Assembly (NCBI GenBank): GCA_021817845.1
Contig: JAKAFW010000002.1
Location: 1 to 64,000, forward strand
Source: FEN-1297 sp021817845
Lineage (GTDB): Bacteria; Bacteroidota; Ignavibacteria; Ignavibacteriales; Ignavibacteriaceae
Reading direction: 5' to 3'
DNA length: 64,000 nt
Part shown: positions 46,517 through 55,071 of the stretch, in pieces
Numbering within the stretch: the first letter of the stretch is position 1
Layout of the letters: each line of letters begins with the position of its first letter
Translations under genes and position numbers: made by a program
The notes under the pieces: model-generated
Database searches by the model: none
What the model was told of the DNA's origin: nothing
Seen by the model: the letters and a program-made list of their open reading frames with translations, nothing else

Positions 46517-48114
46517 TTAAAGTCTTTCAATATATATTGTATAAAAACGTTTCCATTCTCCGTAACTTTTTTATGACAGGATGAACATGATACTTTTTCG
46601 TGAGCACCTTTCAATGGGAAATCAGATTTTTCATGATCAAATTTTATAGGTTTCCAATTATCGTAGCCATGACAGTTTTCGCATATAGGCTTACTACCAA
46701 TTTTATTAGAATTAAATTGACCGAAGTGCACATCGTTATGGCATGTAGTGCAGTTCAAATGAAGTGAAGCAAATCTGAAAGAAATTTTCCCGGATTCATT
46801 TTTTTCTTCATGACAATCCCTGCAAGAAACAGAAGAATGTTTACCCGACAACTTGAAGTTTGTAAGATCGTGATCAAAATGAATTTTCTTCCAATCATCA
46901 GTAACATGGCACGATTCACATCTATTATCGGGCATAAACTTTTCGGTTAATTCTGTTCCGTGAACATTTTCATGACAGTCGATGCATTTAATTCCAATAT
47001 TTCTAAAGTGCCATTGTTTTAAGTTTGTTTTGTAATGACACGATTGACAAGAGACGGCTAAATGCGCACCCGTTAACGGGAGTTTTGCTTTGTTATGTTC
47101 CCGAATAGTAAATAGAGTCGTTTTAAAACTGAAGATATCATGGCATTCTTTGCAATCGGTTACAACATTATTAACAGTAAATTCGTCGAAGTGAGCATCT
47201 TTATGGCAGTCAGTGCATTTTGCAAATTTTGGTTTAGAGAGTAAATTTTCCCCGTGGCAATCTACACATGAAACACGTTGGTGAGCGCCTTCAAGCGGAA
47301 ATCGAGTCTTACTGTGATCAAAAGTATTTTTGTTCATAATTTTAAATGACTCAACATTATGGCATTTAATACAATTTTCGCCAAATTGTCCTTTATGAAC
47401 ATCTTGATGACAGGGGGTACAGTTTCTGAATTGTAGTCCAACAAATTTTTGAAATGGTTTTAAGTTCAATGTTTCTTTTATATGGCACTTAACGCACTCA
47501 ACTTTTGTATGTGCTCCGGATAGTTTAAATTTTGCAGTTTCATGATTGAACAAAGCAGCCGGTTTAAACATTACAGTATTATGGCAGGAGGCGCAATTAT
47601 TACCAAGAGCATTTTGATGAACGTCCTCATGGCACGAGACACAGTTGGTACTTAGTCCCAGGTAGGTTCCATTTCTTTTTTTGAAGAGAGAATTGGTTAT
47701 AAAATTTGTTTGATGACACTCTTCGCATTTTATTTGCGAATGTTTTCCGTCCAGTTTGAATCCCGCTTTATTATGATCGAACTTATCGGGATAAAAATTT
47801 ATTATTCTAAAGCTTCTTCCGTGATGTTCGCTGTGGCAGTCCCAACAATTTTTATTCTTGACGTCAGAGCTTGAATGGTAACCTATGTTTCCATCAATCA
47901 TAGTCTTTATTTCGGCATGGCAAGAAAGACAGCGGGAATTCTCCAATTGTTTCCCCATCACATGACACTTCGTACAATTGCTTAAACCTTCAAGCTTTGC
48001 ATGAGCGAAGGTTAAATTACCGGGAGAAATTTGAGCATGTATTTTAGATGAATATGACAATAGAATCATAAATGCGTACAAAATGTTTTTAATGGTCTTT
48101 ATTTTAATTTTCAT
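46495..48114 (-). CDS. 20-haem c-type cytochrome
   Basis: 539 residues with signal peptide (ILYAFMILLSYSSKIHAQ) and 20 CxxCH motifs, the last one at the very C-terminus (CASCHA). Repeats of the type KFKLSGAHTKVECVKCH...CTPCHQDVHKGQFGENCIKCH and FDHxxxxFPLxGAH recur about seven times, and the intervening DVH/DAH supply possible distal ligands. It overlaps both neighbours (11 and 22 bases), so translation is coupled. The repeats are more diverged than in the 625-residue cytochrome, which points to an older array. A soluble periplasmic electron carrier is the likely role. Confidence 0.93.
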   Translation of the reverse strand: MKIKIKTIKNILYAFMILLSYSSKIHAQISPGNLTFAHAKLEGLSNCTKCHVMGKQLENSRCLSCHAEIKTMIDGNIGYHSSSDVKNKNCWDCHSEHHGRSFRIINFYPDKFDHNKAGFKLDGKHSQIKCEECHQTNFITNSLFKKRNGTYLGLSTNCVSCHEDVHQNALGNNCASCHNTVMFKPAALFNHETAKFKLSGAHTKVECVKCHIKETLNLKPFQKFVGLQFRNCTPCHQDVHKGQFGENCIKCHNVESFKIMNKNTFDHSKTRFPLEGAHQRVSCVDCHGENLLSKPKFAKCTDCHKDAHFDEFTVNNVVTDCKECHDIFSFKTTLFTIREHNKAKLPLTGAHLAVSCQSCHYKTNLKQWHFRNIGIKCIDCHENVHGTELTEKFMPDNRCESCHVTDDWKKIHFDHDLTNFKLSGKHSSVSCRDCHEEKNESGKISFRFASLHLNCTTCHNDVHFGQFNSNKIGSKPICENCHGYDNWKPIKFDHEKSDFPLKGAHEKVSCSSCHKKVTENGNVFIQYILKDFKCASCHA

Positions 48115-49444
48115 GCTTTAATATAGCTTCGCCGAATTTTTTAGTAATATGGATTCCTGTTTTCTGTAGAAAATCTGTCGGAAGCAATCCGCCCGCTAAG
48201 ATGTAAACAAGATCATTCTCGAGTTCCAGCAACTTGTCTGAATTATTAAATGCGAGAATGACTTTATCCCCAAGAATTTCTTTTATATTTGAGTTAAAGA
48301 TAATATCAACTTTCTTTTGAAAAGATGCTACGGTAATATTTTCTAAGTTCCTCGGTTTAATTCTTGAAAAGCTGTCACTCCGGTAAGAAAGTCCAACCAT
48401 ATTCTGACCCGATTGAGAAAGCATAAGCGCAGCTTCGATAGCTGAATCACCCCCGCCAACAACAAGGATTTTTTTATTAGAAATCAATTCAGGTTCCATT
48501 AGGCGATATGCTACTTTTTCTCTTTCCTCACCCGGCACGCCAAGTTTACGCGGCGATCCTCTTCGCCCAATAGCGATAATAACTCCTTTGGAAGTATAAA
48601 TTCCCTTTGATGATTTAACTTCAAAACGATCTTTTATTTTTGCAATGGATTCAACTTTTTCATTTTCATTTATAGATATTTTATTTTCTTTTAAGATTGA
48701 ATGCCAAATTTCCAATAATTCCGGTTTGGAAGTTTCTTTCATTTTCAATTTGCCATGCATAGGAAGCTCTACAGGAGAGGTCATAATTATTTTTGAGCGC
48801 GGAAAATTATAAATCGTACCTCCAAGGGTATCTTGTTCAAGAGTTAGGAAACGTAGTTTGTTTTTAGCCGCTGTTAATGAAGCTGAAATACCTGCAGGCC
48901 CGGCTCCGACTATAATAAGGTCATATTCTGTTTGAGCTTGCTTGTTTAATTTTTTCGTGAAATAAGTTACGGCCTGTTTACCTTGCTCAACAGCATTTTT
49001 GATTAATCCCATGCCTCCTAATTCTCCAGCTATATAGAGACCGGGAATGTTTGTCTCAAATTCCTGGCTAACATGCGGGAGATCGACTCCTCTTTTTTCT
49101 GTTCCAATACAAAGCTTTATTGCGTTTAATGGACATGCATGGAAACAAGCACCGTGCCCAACACAACGTGATGCATTAATAACACGTGCCTGACCATTAA
49201 CCAAGCCGATTATATCCTGTTCGGGACAAGCAGTAATACATGCACCGCTTCCAATACATCGTTCAAGATCTATAACAGGATGGAGAGAAACCGGCTCGTA
49301 GGACCCCAATTTTTTGGCGGTTTCGATTTTAGATATAGTTGTTTTCGATACAAGAAAATTTTTTCTCAGATACCAGATCAGGATGGCGACTGTAAATAAG
49401 AATAAAATGAAATATGTAGCGTAATTTTCTATTAGAGTTTCCAT
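48104..49444 (-). CDS. membrane-anchored ferredoxin-FAD NAD(P)-dependent oxidoreductase
   Basis: 446 residues. A membrane helix (YFILFLFTVAILIWYL, ~11-27) is followed by a two-cluster ferredoxin module (~55-110) and a thioredoxin-reductase-like flavoprotein: FAD GxGxxG in IIVGAGPAGISASL, NAD(P) in ILVVGGGDSAIEAAL, and the C-terminal FAD site DLVYILAGGLLPTDF. In both cluster motifs (RCIGSGACITACP, RCVGHGACFHACP) the usual second Cys is Ser or His. It is well placed to move electrons from NAD(P)H through the clusters to the cytochrome b. It overlaps the 20-haem gene by 11 bases. Confidence 0.85.
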   Translation of the reverse strand: METLIENYATYFILFLFTVAILIWYLRKNFLVSKTTISKIETAKKLGSYEPVSLHPVIDLERCIGSGACITACPEQDIIGLVNGQARVINASRCVGHGACFHACPLNAIKLCIGTEKRGVDLPHVSQEFETNIPGLYIAGELGGMGLIKNAVEQGKQAVTYFTKKLNKQAQTEYDLIIVGAGPAGISASLTAAKNKLRFLTLEQDTLGGTIYNFPRSKIIMTSPVELPMHGKLKMKETSKPELLEIWHSILKENKISINENEKVESIAKIKDRFEVKSSKGIYTSKGVIIAIGRRGSPRKLGVPGEEREKVAYRLMEPELISNKKILVVGGGDSAIEAALMLSQSGQNMVGLSYRSDSFSRIKPRNLENITVASFQKKVDIIFNSNIKEILGDKVILAFNNSDKLLELENDLVYILAGGLLPTDFLQKTGIHITKKFGEAILKHEN

Positions 49445-49566
49445 CTATAATCTAAATTTATTATGACAAAAAATTATCCCGAAGATTATTCGGTAGTCAA
49501 ATATCAATTTTAGAAACTGAATGCTCTAGCAGACTTATATATTTCAATGAATAATTATTATGATAT

Positions 49567-50442
49567 TTAGAATATCCACCTGTAGCCGAAGGCTACCGTA
49601 ACAGCGATGTGAATAAGCATTATAACAAACATAAGAATGGCAAAAGGTAAATGAACAACATGCCAATATTTGAAAAATTTTTGCATCGTTTTCAGGAGTC
49701 CTATTCTTCGAGAAACAATCAGTTTTGTTTTGGTTGTTTTCGCAATCCTATTTCGCTGTGGTCTTGGAACTCCCGCAAGAGCTAATTCATGTTTCAGCCT
49801 ATGAATTACACTTTTTGTACCAAAAAAATCTTTCATGATAAAGATAATTCCAGTTCTTAATTTAACGTTCTTATATCGTTTAAGTGAAGAAATTTCTTCA
49901 ATTTCCGAAAAAATATTTTCGGGTATTTTATATACATTTTTTAATTGGTACGAAAGATTTTCGTTTTGTGCATTTAATTCATCCATTCCTATCATTTGCC
50001 CCTGAATGGTGTGCGGTATCTGGACGTAAAGAAATCTGCCAACAATTCCGCTTAACACTACTGCTGTCATACTCCAAAAACTTACCGCTACTATACCTCC
50101 AAATTTAAAAGCAGTGTGAAACAAGATAAAAATAGGCCCAAGAGTGCAAAGGAAGATGTGAAGTTCGAGCCAGTTTTTTAAATATCCAAAGTTGAAAAAA
50201 AATCTTATTCTCTTTCTGATCATGTAAACCGCAACCCCGGCTATCATCATAAGGCTTCCCAAAACTCCTAGTCCTTGACCGATAAACCCGCTTGGCTTTA
50301 ATAAAATATCCTGAGGGTTAAAAAATCTTGTTAGAAGGGGTGTAGAATAATATTGGTATCCATTTATTGCCAACAGAAGTGTAGATGCAATACCAATAAT
50401 AAAAAAGGATGAGATGTATATAGCGTGTAGTTTCTTATTCAT
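49567..50442 (-). CDS. membrane cytochrome b-like protein of the electron-transfer cluster
   Basis: 291 residues with four or five membrane helices. Helix pairs carry His residues placed like b-haem ligands: LELHIFLCTLGPIFILFHTAFKF (~92-114), and YWHVVHLPFAILMFVIMLIHIAVTV near the C-terminus. A cytoplasmic-type charged insert (~150-235) lies between. It likely holds two b haems or a quinone site and connects the flavoprotein with periplasmic cytochromes. I do not recognise a named family. It is first of the gene series; 123 bases precede the next gene. Confidence 0.72.
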   Translation of the reverse strand: MNKKLHAIYISSFFIIGIASTLLLAINGYQYYSTPLLTRFFNPQDILLKPSGFIGQGLGVLGSLMMIAGVAVYMIRKRIRFFFNFGYLKNWLELHIFLCTLGPIFILFHTAFKFGGIVAVSFWSMTAVVLSGIVGRFLYVQIPHTIQGQMIGMDELNAQNENLSYQLKNVYKIPENIFSEIEEISSLKRYKNVKLRTGIIFIMKDFFGTKSVIHRLKHELALAGVPRPQRNRIAKTTKTKLIVSRRIGLLKTMQKFFKYWHVVHLPFAILMFVIMLIHIAVTVAFGYRWIF

Positions 50443-50488
50443 TTGAAAAAAGAAATAAATGAAGAATATTGTTGGAGATAATTTAATA

Positions 50489-50510
50489 AGGCGGTTAAAA
50501 TTAACCGCCT
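50489..50510 (-). terminator. hairpin after the ABM-like gene
   Basis: A perfect 10-bp stem AGGCGGTTAA/TTAACCGCCT with a 2-base centre lies 16 bases past the stop of 50526-50831. The minus strand continues TATTAAATT, a weak T run, so termination is likely but may be partial. Confidence 0.6.
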
Positions 50511-50525
50511 ATGATTTATCCTAAG

Positions 50526-50831
50526 CTAAGCTTGATCAAGCTCATATAAAGTTGAATACTTTGTAGAATTTTCAACAGTGAGGTCATTTAATTTACTAAT
50601 AAGAATATTTACCCTTTCGTCTTGATTATCGTCGAAAGCTTCATAGGCTTCCGAAGATATAAAAGAATAAATTTCCTCATAATGATTTGCTTTCCCTTTC
50701 AATTCATAAACGGCATAACTTTCTAAGCCTTCCGCTTTAAAAAGATTTTTAAGTTCTTTAACAACACTTAAATATTCATCTTTTTTCTCAGGCTTAAGTT
50801 CATACTGAATTGTGAATATTACTTTTGGCAT
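50526..50831 (-). CDS. small dimeric alpha-beta-barrel (ABM-like) protein
   Basis: 101 residues. The pattern VIFTIQYELKPEKKDEYLSVVKELKNLFK, then AVYELKGKANHYEEIYSFISSEAYEAFD fits the ferredoxin-like antibiotic-monooxygenase/YgiN fold, which often degrades small molecules or haem or serves as a sensor. No active-site residues are diagnostic. It lies behind dapF (30-base gap) and before the cytochrome series, separated from the latter by a hairpin. Confidence 0.7.
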   Translation of the reverse strand: MPKVIFTIQYELKPEKKDEYLSVVKELKNLFKAEGLESYAVYELKGKANHYEEIYSFISSEAYEAFDDNQDERVNILISKLNDLTVENSTKYSTLYELDQA

Positions 50832-50861
50832 TTAGTCTCCATATATTTTTAGAAAAACTTT

Positions 50862-51716
50862 TTAGATTTCTATCTCACCGCTAAAAATTATTTTAGCGGG
50901 ACCTATTAAAGAAAGGTTTTTTATTTTCTGATTCTCAACATTAAAGTCAACTGTTAATTCATCGAAGCCGCGAGTAATTAAAGTAATCGGTGCTTCAAGC
51001 TTATCTATTTCATGAGCAATGATTGCTGCGGCAGTTGCGCCAGTTCCGCAAGCAAGAGTTTCATCTTCAACACCGCGTTCGTAGGTACGGATATAAATTT
51101 TACTATCAACAATCTTAATAAAATTTACATTGGTTCCGCCGGGAGAAAACTCTTTGAGATATCTAATTTCTCTTCCTAATTCAAAAACGGGAAATTTATC
51201 AATTTCACTGTAATTTGAGTTTAAGTCGTTGGGGTTTTTAAGAACATCTTCAATTTTAATAACAACGTGAGGAGAACCGGTATCTGCAAAGCATGCATTT
51301 ATCAACTGATTGCCCGCTTTAACCTTGAAATTAAATTTCAATTTAGCCGGTGGATTAAAATCAAATTTCATTAGATTTTCATCAAGAACTTCACCCGTAT
51401 AGGACACTGCATTAGATAAAAAATAAGTCTTCTCGTTTTTAATTCTGTTAGAACTTTCGGCAAACTTAATTGCGCATCTTGCGCCGTTGCCACAAAGACT
51501 ACCGGTAGAGCCATCTGCATTAAAATATTCCATTTCAAAATCATAATCGACTGAATTGGAAATAGTGATAACGCCGTCGGCGCCGATACCATTTCGACGG
51601 TCACATAATTTTTGGATGACTTTTTCGTTCAAAATAAGGAATGGATTACTATTCTTATCTATAACGACAAAATCATTCCCGGCGCCACTCATTTTAATAA
51701 AAGAAATTTTTTCCAT
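50862..51716 (-). CDS. dapF: diaminopimelate epimerase
   Basis: 284 residues, converts LL- to meso-diaminopimelate for lysine and peptidoglycan. The two catalytic Cys are intact in GSLCGNGARCAIKFA and LACGTGATAAA, and the N-terminal MSGAGNDFVVID and RNGIGADG are typical. The complete active site indicates function. Upstream (51717-51839) is a short AT-rich spacer before the decayed phosphate-transport locus. Confidence 0.96.
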   Translation of the reverse strand: MEKISFIKMSGAGNDFVVIDKNSNPFLILNEKVIQKLCDRRNGIGADGVITISNSVDYDFEMEYFNADGSTGSLCGNGARCAIKFAESSNRIKNEKTYFLSNAVSYTGEVLDENLMKFDFNPPAKLKFNFKVKAGNQLINACFADTGSPHVVIKIEDVLKNPNDLNSNYSEIDKFPVFELGREIRYLKEFSPGGTNVNFIKIVDSKIYIRTYERGVEDETLACGTGATAAAIIAHEIDKLEAPITLITRGFDELTVDFNVENQKIKNLSLIGPAKIIFSGEIEI

Positions 51717-51839
51717 TACATATGCAATTTATGATAATATGAATTCCTTTTCAATTAAAATATTAAGGGATAATAATTTTATAATGTATCGTGTTTACTA
51801 ACGTATTTAATATAAAATTTAGAGAAGTATATTCAAGCA

Positions 51840-52323
51840 TTAAAACATTTTAGTAACAAAAAATGCAGCTGCTGAAATTATAGCAGTAAGTGGTATAGTA
51901 AAAATCCAAGCCCAAACGATTCTGCCAGCAACACCCCACCTAACAGCCGATAATCTTTTCAATGAACCAACTCCAGCAATGGCGCCGGTAATAGTATGAG
52001 TTGTGCTAACCGGAATTCCGAAAGCTGTGGAAATGAAGAGAGTACTTGCAGCGCCTAATTCCGCACAGAACCCATCGACAGGTTTTAACTTGACGACTCT
52101 TTGTCCCAGAGTTTTTACAATCCTCCAACCGCCAAAAACAGTTCCAAGCGCCATTGCAGCTTGACATGCAAGTACGACCCACAAAGGGACAAAAAATTTA
52201 TCAATTAAAATTTTCATTATCGACATTTGCTCGAAATTGTTTCGATACATTGACACATTGTTTGACTAATTTATCGAACATATTAAAAAATTCGTACTCT
52301 TTAGGAAGTAAAGTAAATCCCAT
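51840..52323 (-). pseudogene. fused remnant of a DUF47 (PhoU-like) / PiT phosphate transporter operon
   Basis: On the minus strand a frame at 52323-52201 starts MGFTLLPKEYEFFNMFDKLV, which matches the N-terminus of DUF47 proteins, and stops after 40 residues. A different frame (to 51840) then carries about 110 residues of the C-terminal third of a PiT phosphate permease (WVVLACQAAMALGTVFGGWRIVKTLG, IPVSTTHTITGAIAGVG). Normally a ~200-residue DUF47 protein is followed by a ~330-residue PiT. The middle of both is missing, as expected from a single deletion with a junction near 52210-52250 that changed frame. The PiT piece lacks most of its helices and cannot transport. Confidence 0.75.
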
Positions 52324-52535
52324 TTCAATTCCCAATCTGAAAGTTTTATATACTGAAACATAATTCTTTTTATTGACTTTTTAATAAGTTATAAAATATT
52401 TTTTTGAGGGAGAATAAGGTTATTGAATTATGAAAGAGAAATGGTATGAAATTGATGGATTTGATATTAAAAAATTAATTCTTTGCCAAATAAAAACAGG
52501 AAGCATTAATGTGAGAAAGACGGATCATTAAAAAT

Positions 52536-52970
52536 TTATTGGCTAGCAATTTTTTTTTGTCGTTCTTTACGGCGGCTATTAGTACCATAAATAAATGCTG
52601 ATACTAAACTAACGAGAGAAATGCCTGAAACAGTTAACCCACTGGCTGCCATACCCAATGAAGTTAAATATAAACCTCCAGCTACACCTCCCGCACCAAT
52701 TATAAACGCAAATATTATTCCCAATAAAGAATTTCTTGTGTCTGATTTTATTACCATTTTTTCTAATTCAATACGATGAGCAGTCTGGTTTTCTGCTTGT
52801 TTCATTATTCTATCTGCCAATCCAGGAAGGATTGCTTCGTATTTTTCTAATATTTCAGGTGAAGGAATTGGTCCTGCTGAAAATTTAGTTGCAATTAATT
52901 TAGTTTGTTATTGTACTTGGTTATTGGGATGTAAGGGTAAATTACTTTTATTTTGATTTTTTCTCGACAC
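52536..52970 (-). pseudogene. DUF2335 membrane protein gene with an in-frame stop
   Basis: The DUF2335 signature is clear: GPIPSPEILEKYEAILPGLAD, then a charged helix and two membrane segments (LLGIIFAFIIGAGGVAGGLYL, LTVSGISLVSLVSAFIYG). Reading upstream in the same frame, the sequence continues to a GTG (52970) that overlaps the upstream gene, but a TAA at 52908-52910 interrupts it at codon 21 (NNQVQ-stop-QTKLIA). Without the stop the protein would be about 144 residues. Either it is a recent pseudogene or translation restarts at an internal codon such as ATG 52820. Confidence 0.65.
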
Positions 52971-53169
52971 TTTCAGTTTCCCTATTTTCTGATATAGCTT
53001 GATAAATATCTTTCCCAACCATAGTCCAATCCATACTTATCGCAGTCGAATCTGCTATTTCGCCTGTAAAACTTTCGTTATAGACATTCAAAGTATTGCC
53101 GAGGTCTAATATCCTTGCCATTCCCTCTATAAATGATGGCTCTGCAAAAAGAAAATATGAATCGCTCAT
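52948..53169 (-). CDS. small conserved protein paired with the DUF2335 gene
   Basis: 73 residues, MSDSYFLFAEPSFIEGMARILDL...TGEIADSTAISMDWTMVGKDI. I believe similar short proteins occur next to DUF2335-type genes in other bacteria, but I cannot name the family. It has a polar, probably soluble character. The DUF2335 gene starts inside its 3' end, so they form a unit. It lies 215 bases outside the left end of the ssrA island and may belong to an older insertion. Confidence 0.6.
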   Translation of the reverse strand: MSDSYFLFAEPSFIEGMARILDLGNTLNVYNESFTGEIADSTAISMDWTMVGKDIYQAISENRETESVEKKSK

Positions 53170-53384
53170 TTTTTTATTTCTTATTTAAAGTTGTAATATC
53201 ATTGTTGTAAATATACAAAAAATACGTTTGGAAGATATGTGCAATGTAACAAGTTAATTCGATAGAGGTTTAGAAATCTTCCTCCATTATGTGTATTATA
53301 TTACATAAATTTTTATTAAAAAACCATATTGTATTTTTTATTCAATAATTAGCTCTATTATATGTTTCCCTTCATTTATGCCAT

Positions 53385-53412
53385 TTGTGGAGGTGGCGGG
53401 AGTCGAACCCGC
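53385..53412 (-). repeat. left attachment-site repeat (copy of the ssrA 3' end)
   Basis: 28 bases identical to 60843-60870, which is the 3' end of ssrA (T arm and acceptor strand). The copy is followed on the plus strand by CCTTAACTC instead of ssrA sequence, and a tRNA or tmRNA 5' partner for its acceptor strand is absent. It marks the far end of the genomic island. Confidence 0.88.
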
Positions 53413-53862
53413 CCTTAACTCTTTACATTTAAAAGAGTTACAACAATCTGAATACTGTTTTGAATACTATTAAACAAAATAATCAATGAACTCAATTAAA
53501 ATTTAATCACAAACGCAATTTAACATTTTCTATTATTATTCTGAAAGAAATAATGATTATTATCAACTTTACTTTCTTATACCATGATAACAGTTGATAT
53601 CCGGCAATATATTGCGGCTATACTTTTTCGTCTTTATTTTCTATTTGAGTTGCCATTGCCATATTTATATAAAATTGTTAATCCAAAGTTAAATAATTAT
53701 TGCTACATCTGATAAAAGCTTACAACAGAAAATAAATAATTTATTGGTATAAGAAATATGAAGAGGAGGTTCGCCTTCTTTTTATAGCTTAACAACCCCA
53801 CAAAAACCCAACCGAATATCCGCGTGATATTATATTATTTCATTAACGATTGGAGATTCTTT
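53413..53862. other. 450-base left end of the island without a gene
   Basis: No convincing open frame. Next to the att repeat is a hairpin (AACTCTTT/AAAGAGTT, 53417-53439) and, at about 53458-53477, the octamer TGAATACT occurs twice, 12 bases apart. Such short direct repeats beside a core site may be arm-type integrase or excisionase binding sites, but this is a guess. Confidence 0.4.
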
Positions 53863-54420
53863 ATGTCATGGGAAGAATTATATCCAATTGTAAAAGATCA
53901 AGCTTATTTTGCTATTCTTAGATATGAAGAACCTGAACGAAGGAGAGACAAAATTCAAGAACTTATTTGCCAGTCTTATGAAAAGTTTCAACGGGACACC
54001 TCTTCCGGTAAGGAAGTAAAAAAGCAGGACTACAAATGCTTTATAACTCAGCGAGCAAAAGAAGTTGATACACGGTCTTTCTGCAAGAAAGGTTACGGAG
54101 GCAGCTCTACGATTGATGCACTATCTTTCTACAGAAGAAGACCCGATAGTCCAACACCTGTTGTTGAATTCGATGACTGGATGAATATCACTGCAAAGAC
54201 CAAACAGAGTATTGAAGCTAATCTGGACTTCGCTGTAGATTATAAAAATTGGCTCAATAAGCTCGATGACTTGCAAAGAATAATTCTTGATTGTCTGATT
54301 CAAGGTTTCCAAACACGGAAAATATCTGAGATGATTAACTTAGCTGTAGAAGAGGTAAGAAAAATTATCAAAGAATTAAAGAGAATGTTTATCGAGTTCT
54401 TTGAAATCAAGATGGCTTGA
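53863..54420 (+). CDS. sigma-factor-like protein (region-4-like HTH at C-terminus)
   Basis: 185 residues from ATG 53863 (GGAG 7 bases before; a longer frame is open upstream). The N-terminal half (WEELYPIVKDQAYFAILRYEEPERRRDKIQELICQSYEKFQRD) looks like the helical start of ECF-type sigma region 2; the C-terminal part (LNKLDDLQRIILDCLIQGFQTRKISEMINLAVEEVRKIIKELKRMFIEF) resembles sigma region 4, which reads the -35 box. The middle does not match region 2.4 well. It could be a divergent sigma factor or an unrelated HTH protein. It is the best-formed gene at the left end of the island. Confidence 0.65.
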   Translation: MSWEELYPIVKDQAYFAILRYEEPERRRDKIQELICQSYEKFQRDTSSGKEVKKQDYKCFITQRAKEVDTRSFCKKGYGGSSTIDALSFYRRRPDSPTPVVEFDDWMNITAKTKQSIEANLDFAVDYKNWLNKLDDLQRIILDCLIQGFQTRKISEMINLAVEEVRKIIKELKRMFIEFFEIKMA

Positions 54421-54721
54421 AGTCTTTTACATGTAAGAGAAGCTTTTGCTTCTCTTTAGCGTAATTATTGGAATTGACCTATAATTAGAGTAATAAAAAA
54501 ATTATAAAAAATTTCAATTTCCGATTTCTTAATCAGGTTGGTACCGACTCCAGGTACTCCTCTTAATACGGGGGGTGGGTAATATATTTCCCGCCAAGTT
54601 AAATCAGACTTACCTTAAATTATTTTCTTGACAATCAATTATTTAATTCATTAAATTACAATCACTTATTCCGAACTTTCCGAAATTATTAACTTAATTG
54701 CAAACGATATAGAGCGACAAT
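54421..54721. other. spacer with GC-rich patch
   Basis: No gene seen. Around 54536-54597 there is a GC-rich patch with GGTTGGTACCGACTCC, partly shared with the two repeats at 57234 and 58263 (GTACCGACT), followed by GGGTGGG..CCCGCC that can pair. An inverted repeat near 54421-54455 (AAGCTTTTGCTTCTCTT region) may end the sigma-like gene's transcript. Confidence 0.35.
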
Positions 54722-54853
54722 ATGCAAACAACAAAAACGAAACCGAACAAAAAGACAACCAAAAAGAAACTTAAAAAGCCTCTCAAACTCGATATGGGCT
54801 TTGACGAAGCTGTTAAACGTATCATAAATACTAAAGTTCCTAAAAAGAAATAA
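54722..54853 (+). CDS. 43-residue basic peptide
   Basis: M-Q-T-T-K-T-K-P-N then a Lys/Thr-rich stretch, followed by LDMGFDEAVKRIINTKVPKKK. Lys accounts for about one third of the residues. The second half (FDEAVKRIINTK) looks like an amphipathic helix. I believe short proteins of this plan occur in Bacteroidota but cannot name a family. It ends 4 bases before the next ATG, so it forms a small operon with the 67-residue membrane protein. Confidence 0.55.
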   Translation: MQTTKTKPNKKTTKKKLKKPLKLDMGFDEAVKRIINTKVPKKK

Positions 54854-54857
54854 GCTA

Positions 54858-55061
54858 ATGCTAACCAAATACTTAATATTTTTATTAACTCCGCTTAGCA
54901 TAGTTTATCTTACGTTTTTATTTACTAAAAACAAGGGTAATAAACTCTTACTTATTGTTATAATAATCGCAGCGATCATTATCCTTGTATCAAGCACATT
55001 ATTGTTAATTAAATTATATACTCCAGTTCATTCAATCATTGTCCCAAGTAATATTTGGTAA
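54858..55061 (+). CDS. small two-helix membrane protein
   Basis: 67 residues with two hydrophobic helices (YLIFLLTPLSIVYLTFLF and LLLIVIIIAAIIILVSSTLLL) joined by TKNKGNK. It begins 4 bases after the stop of the 43-residue basic peptide. The combination of a basic peptide and a short membrane protein recalls toxin or holin-like pairs, but no motif supports that. Confidence 0.55.
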   Translation: MLTKYLIFLLTPLSIVYLTFLFTKNKGNKLLLIVIIIAAIIILVSSTLLLIKLYTPVHSIIVPSNIW

Positions 55062-55071
55062 AGAATTTTTT

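Noticed and set aside
53385..53480. A tRNA gene (minus strand) suggested by the T-arm-like GTTCGA sequence
   Set aside because: No 5' acceptor partner or anticodon arm is found nearby, and the 28 bases are identical to the ssrA end, so it is an attachment-site copy.
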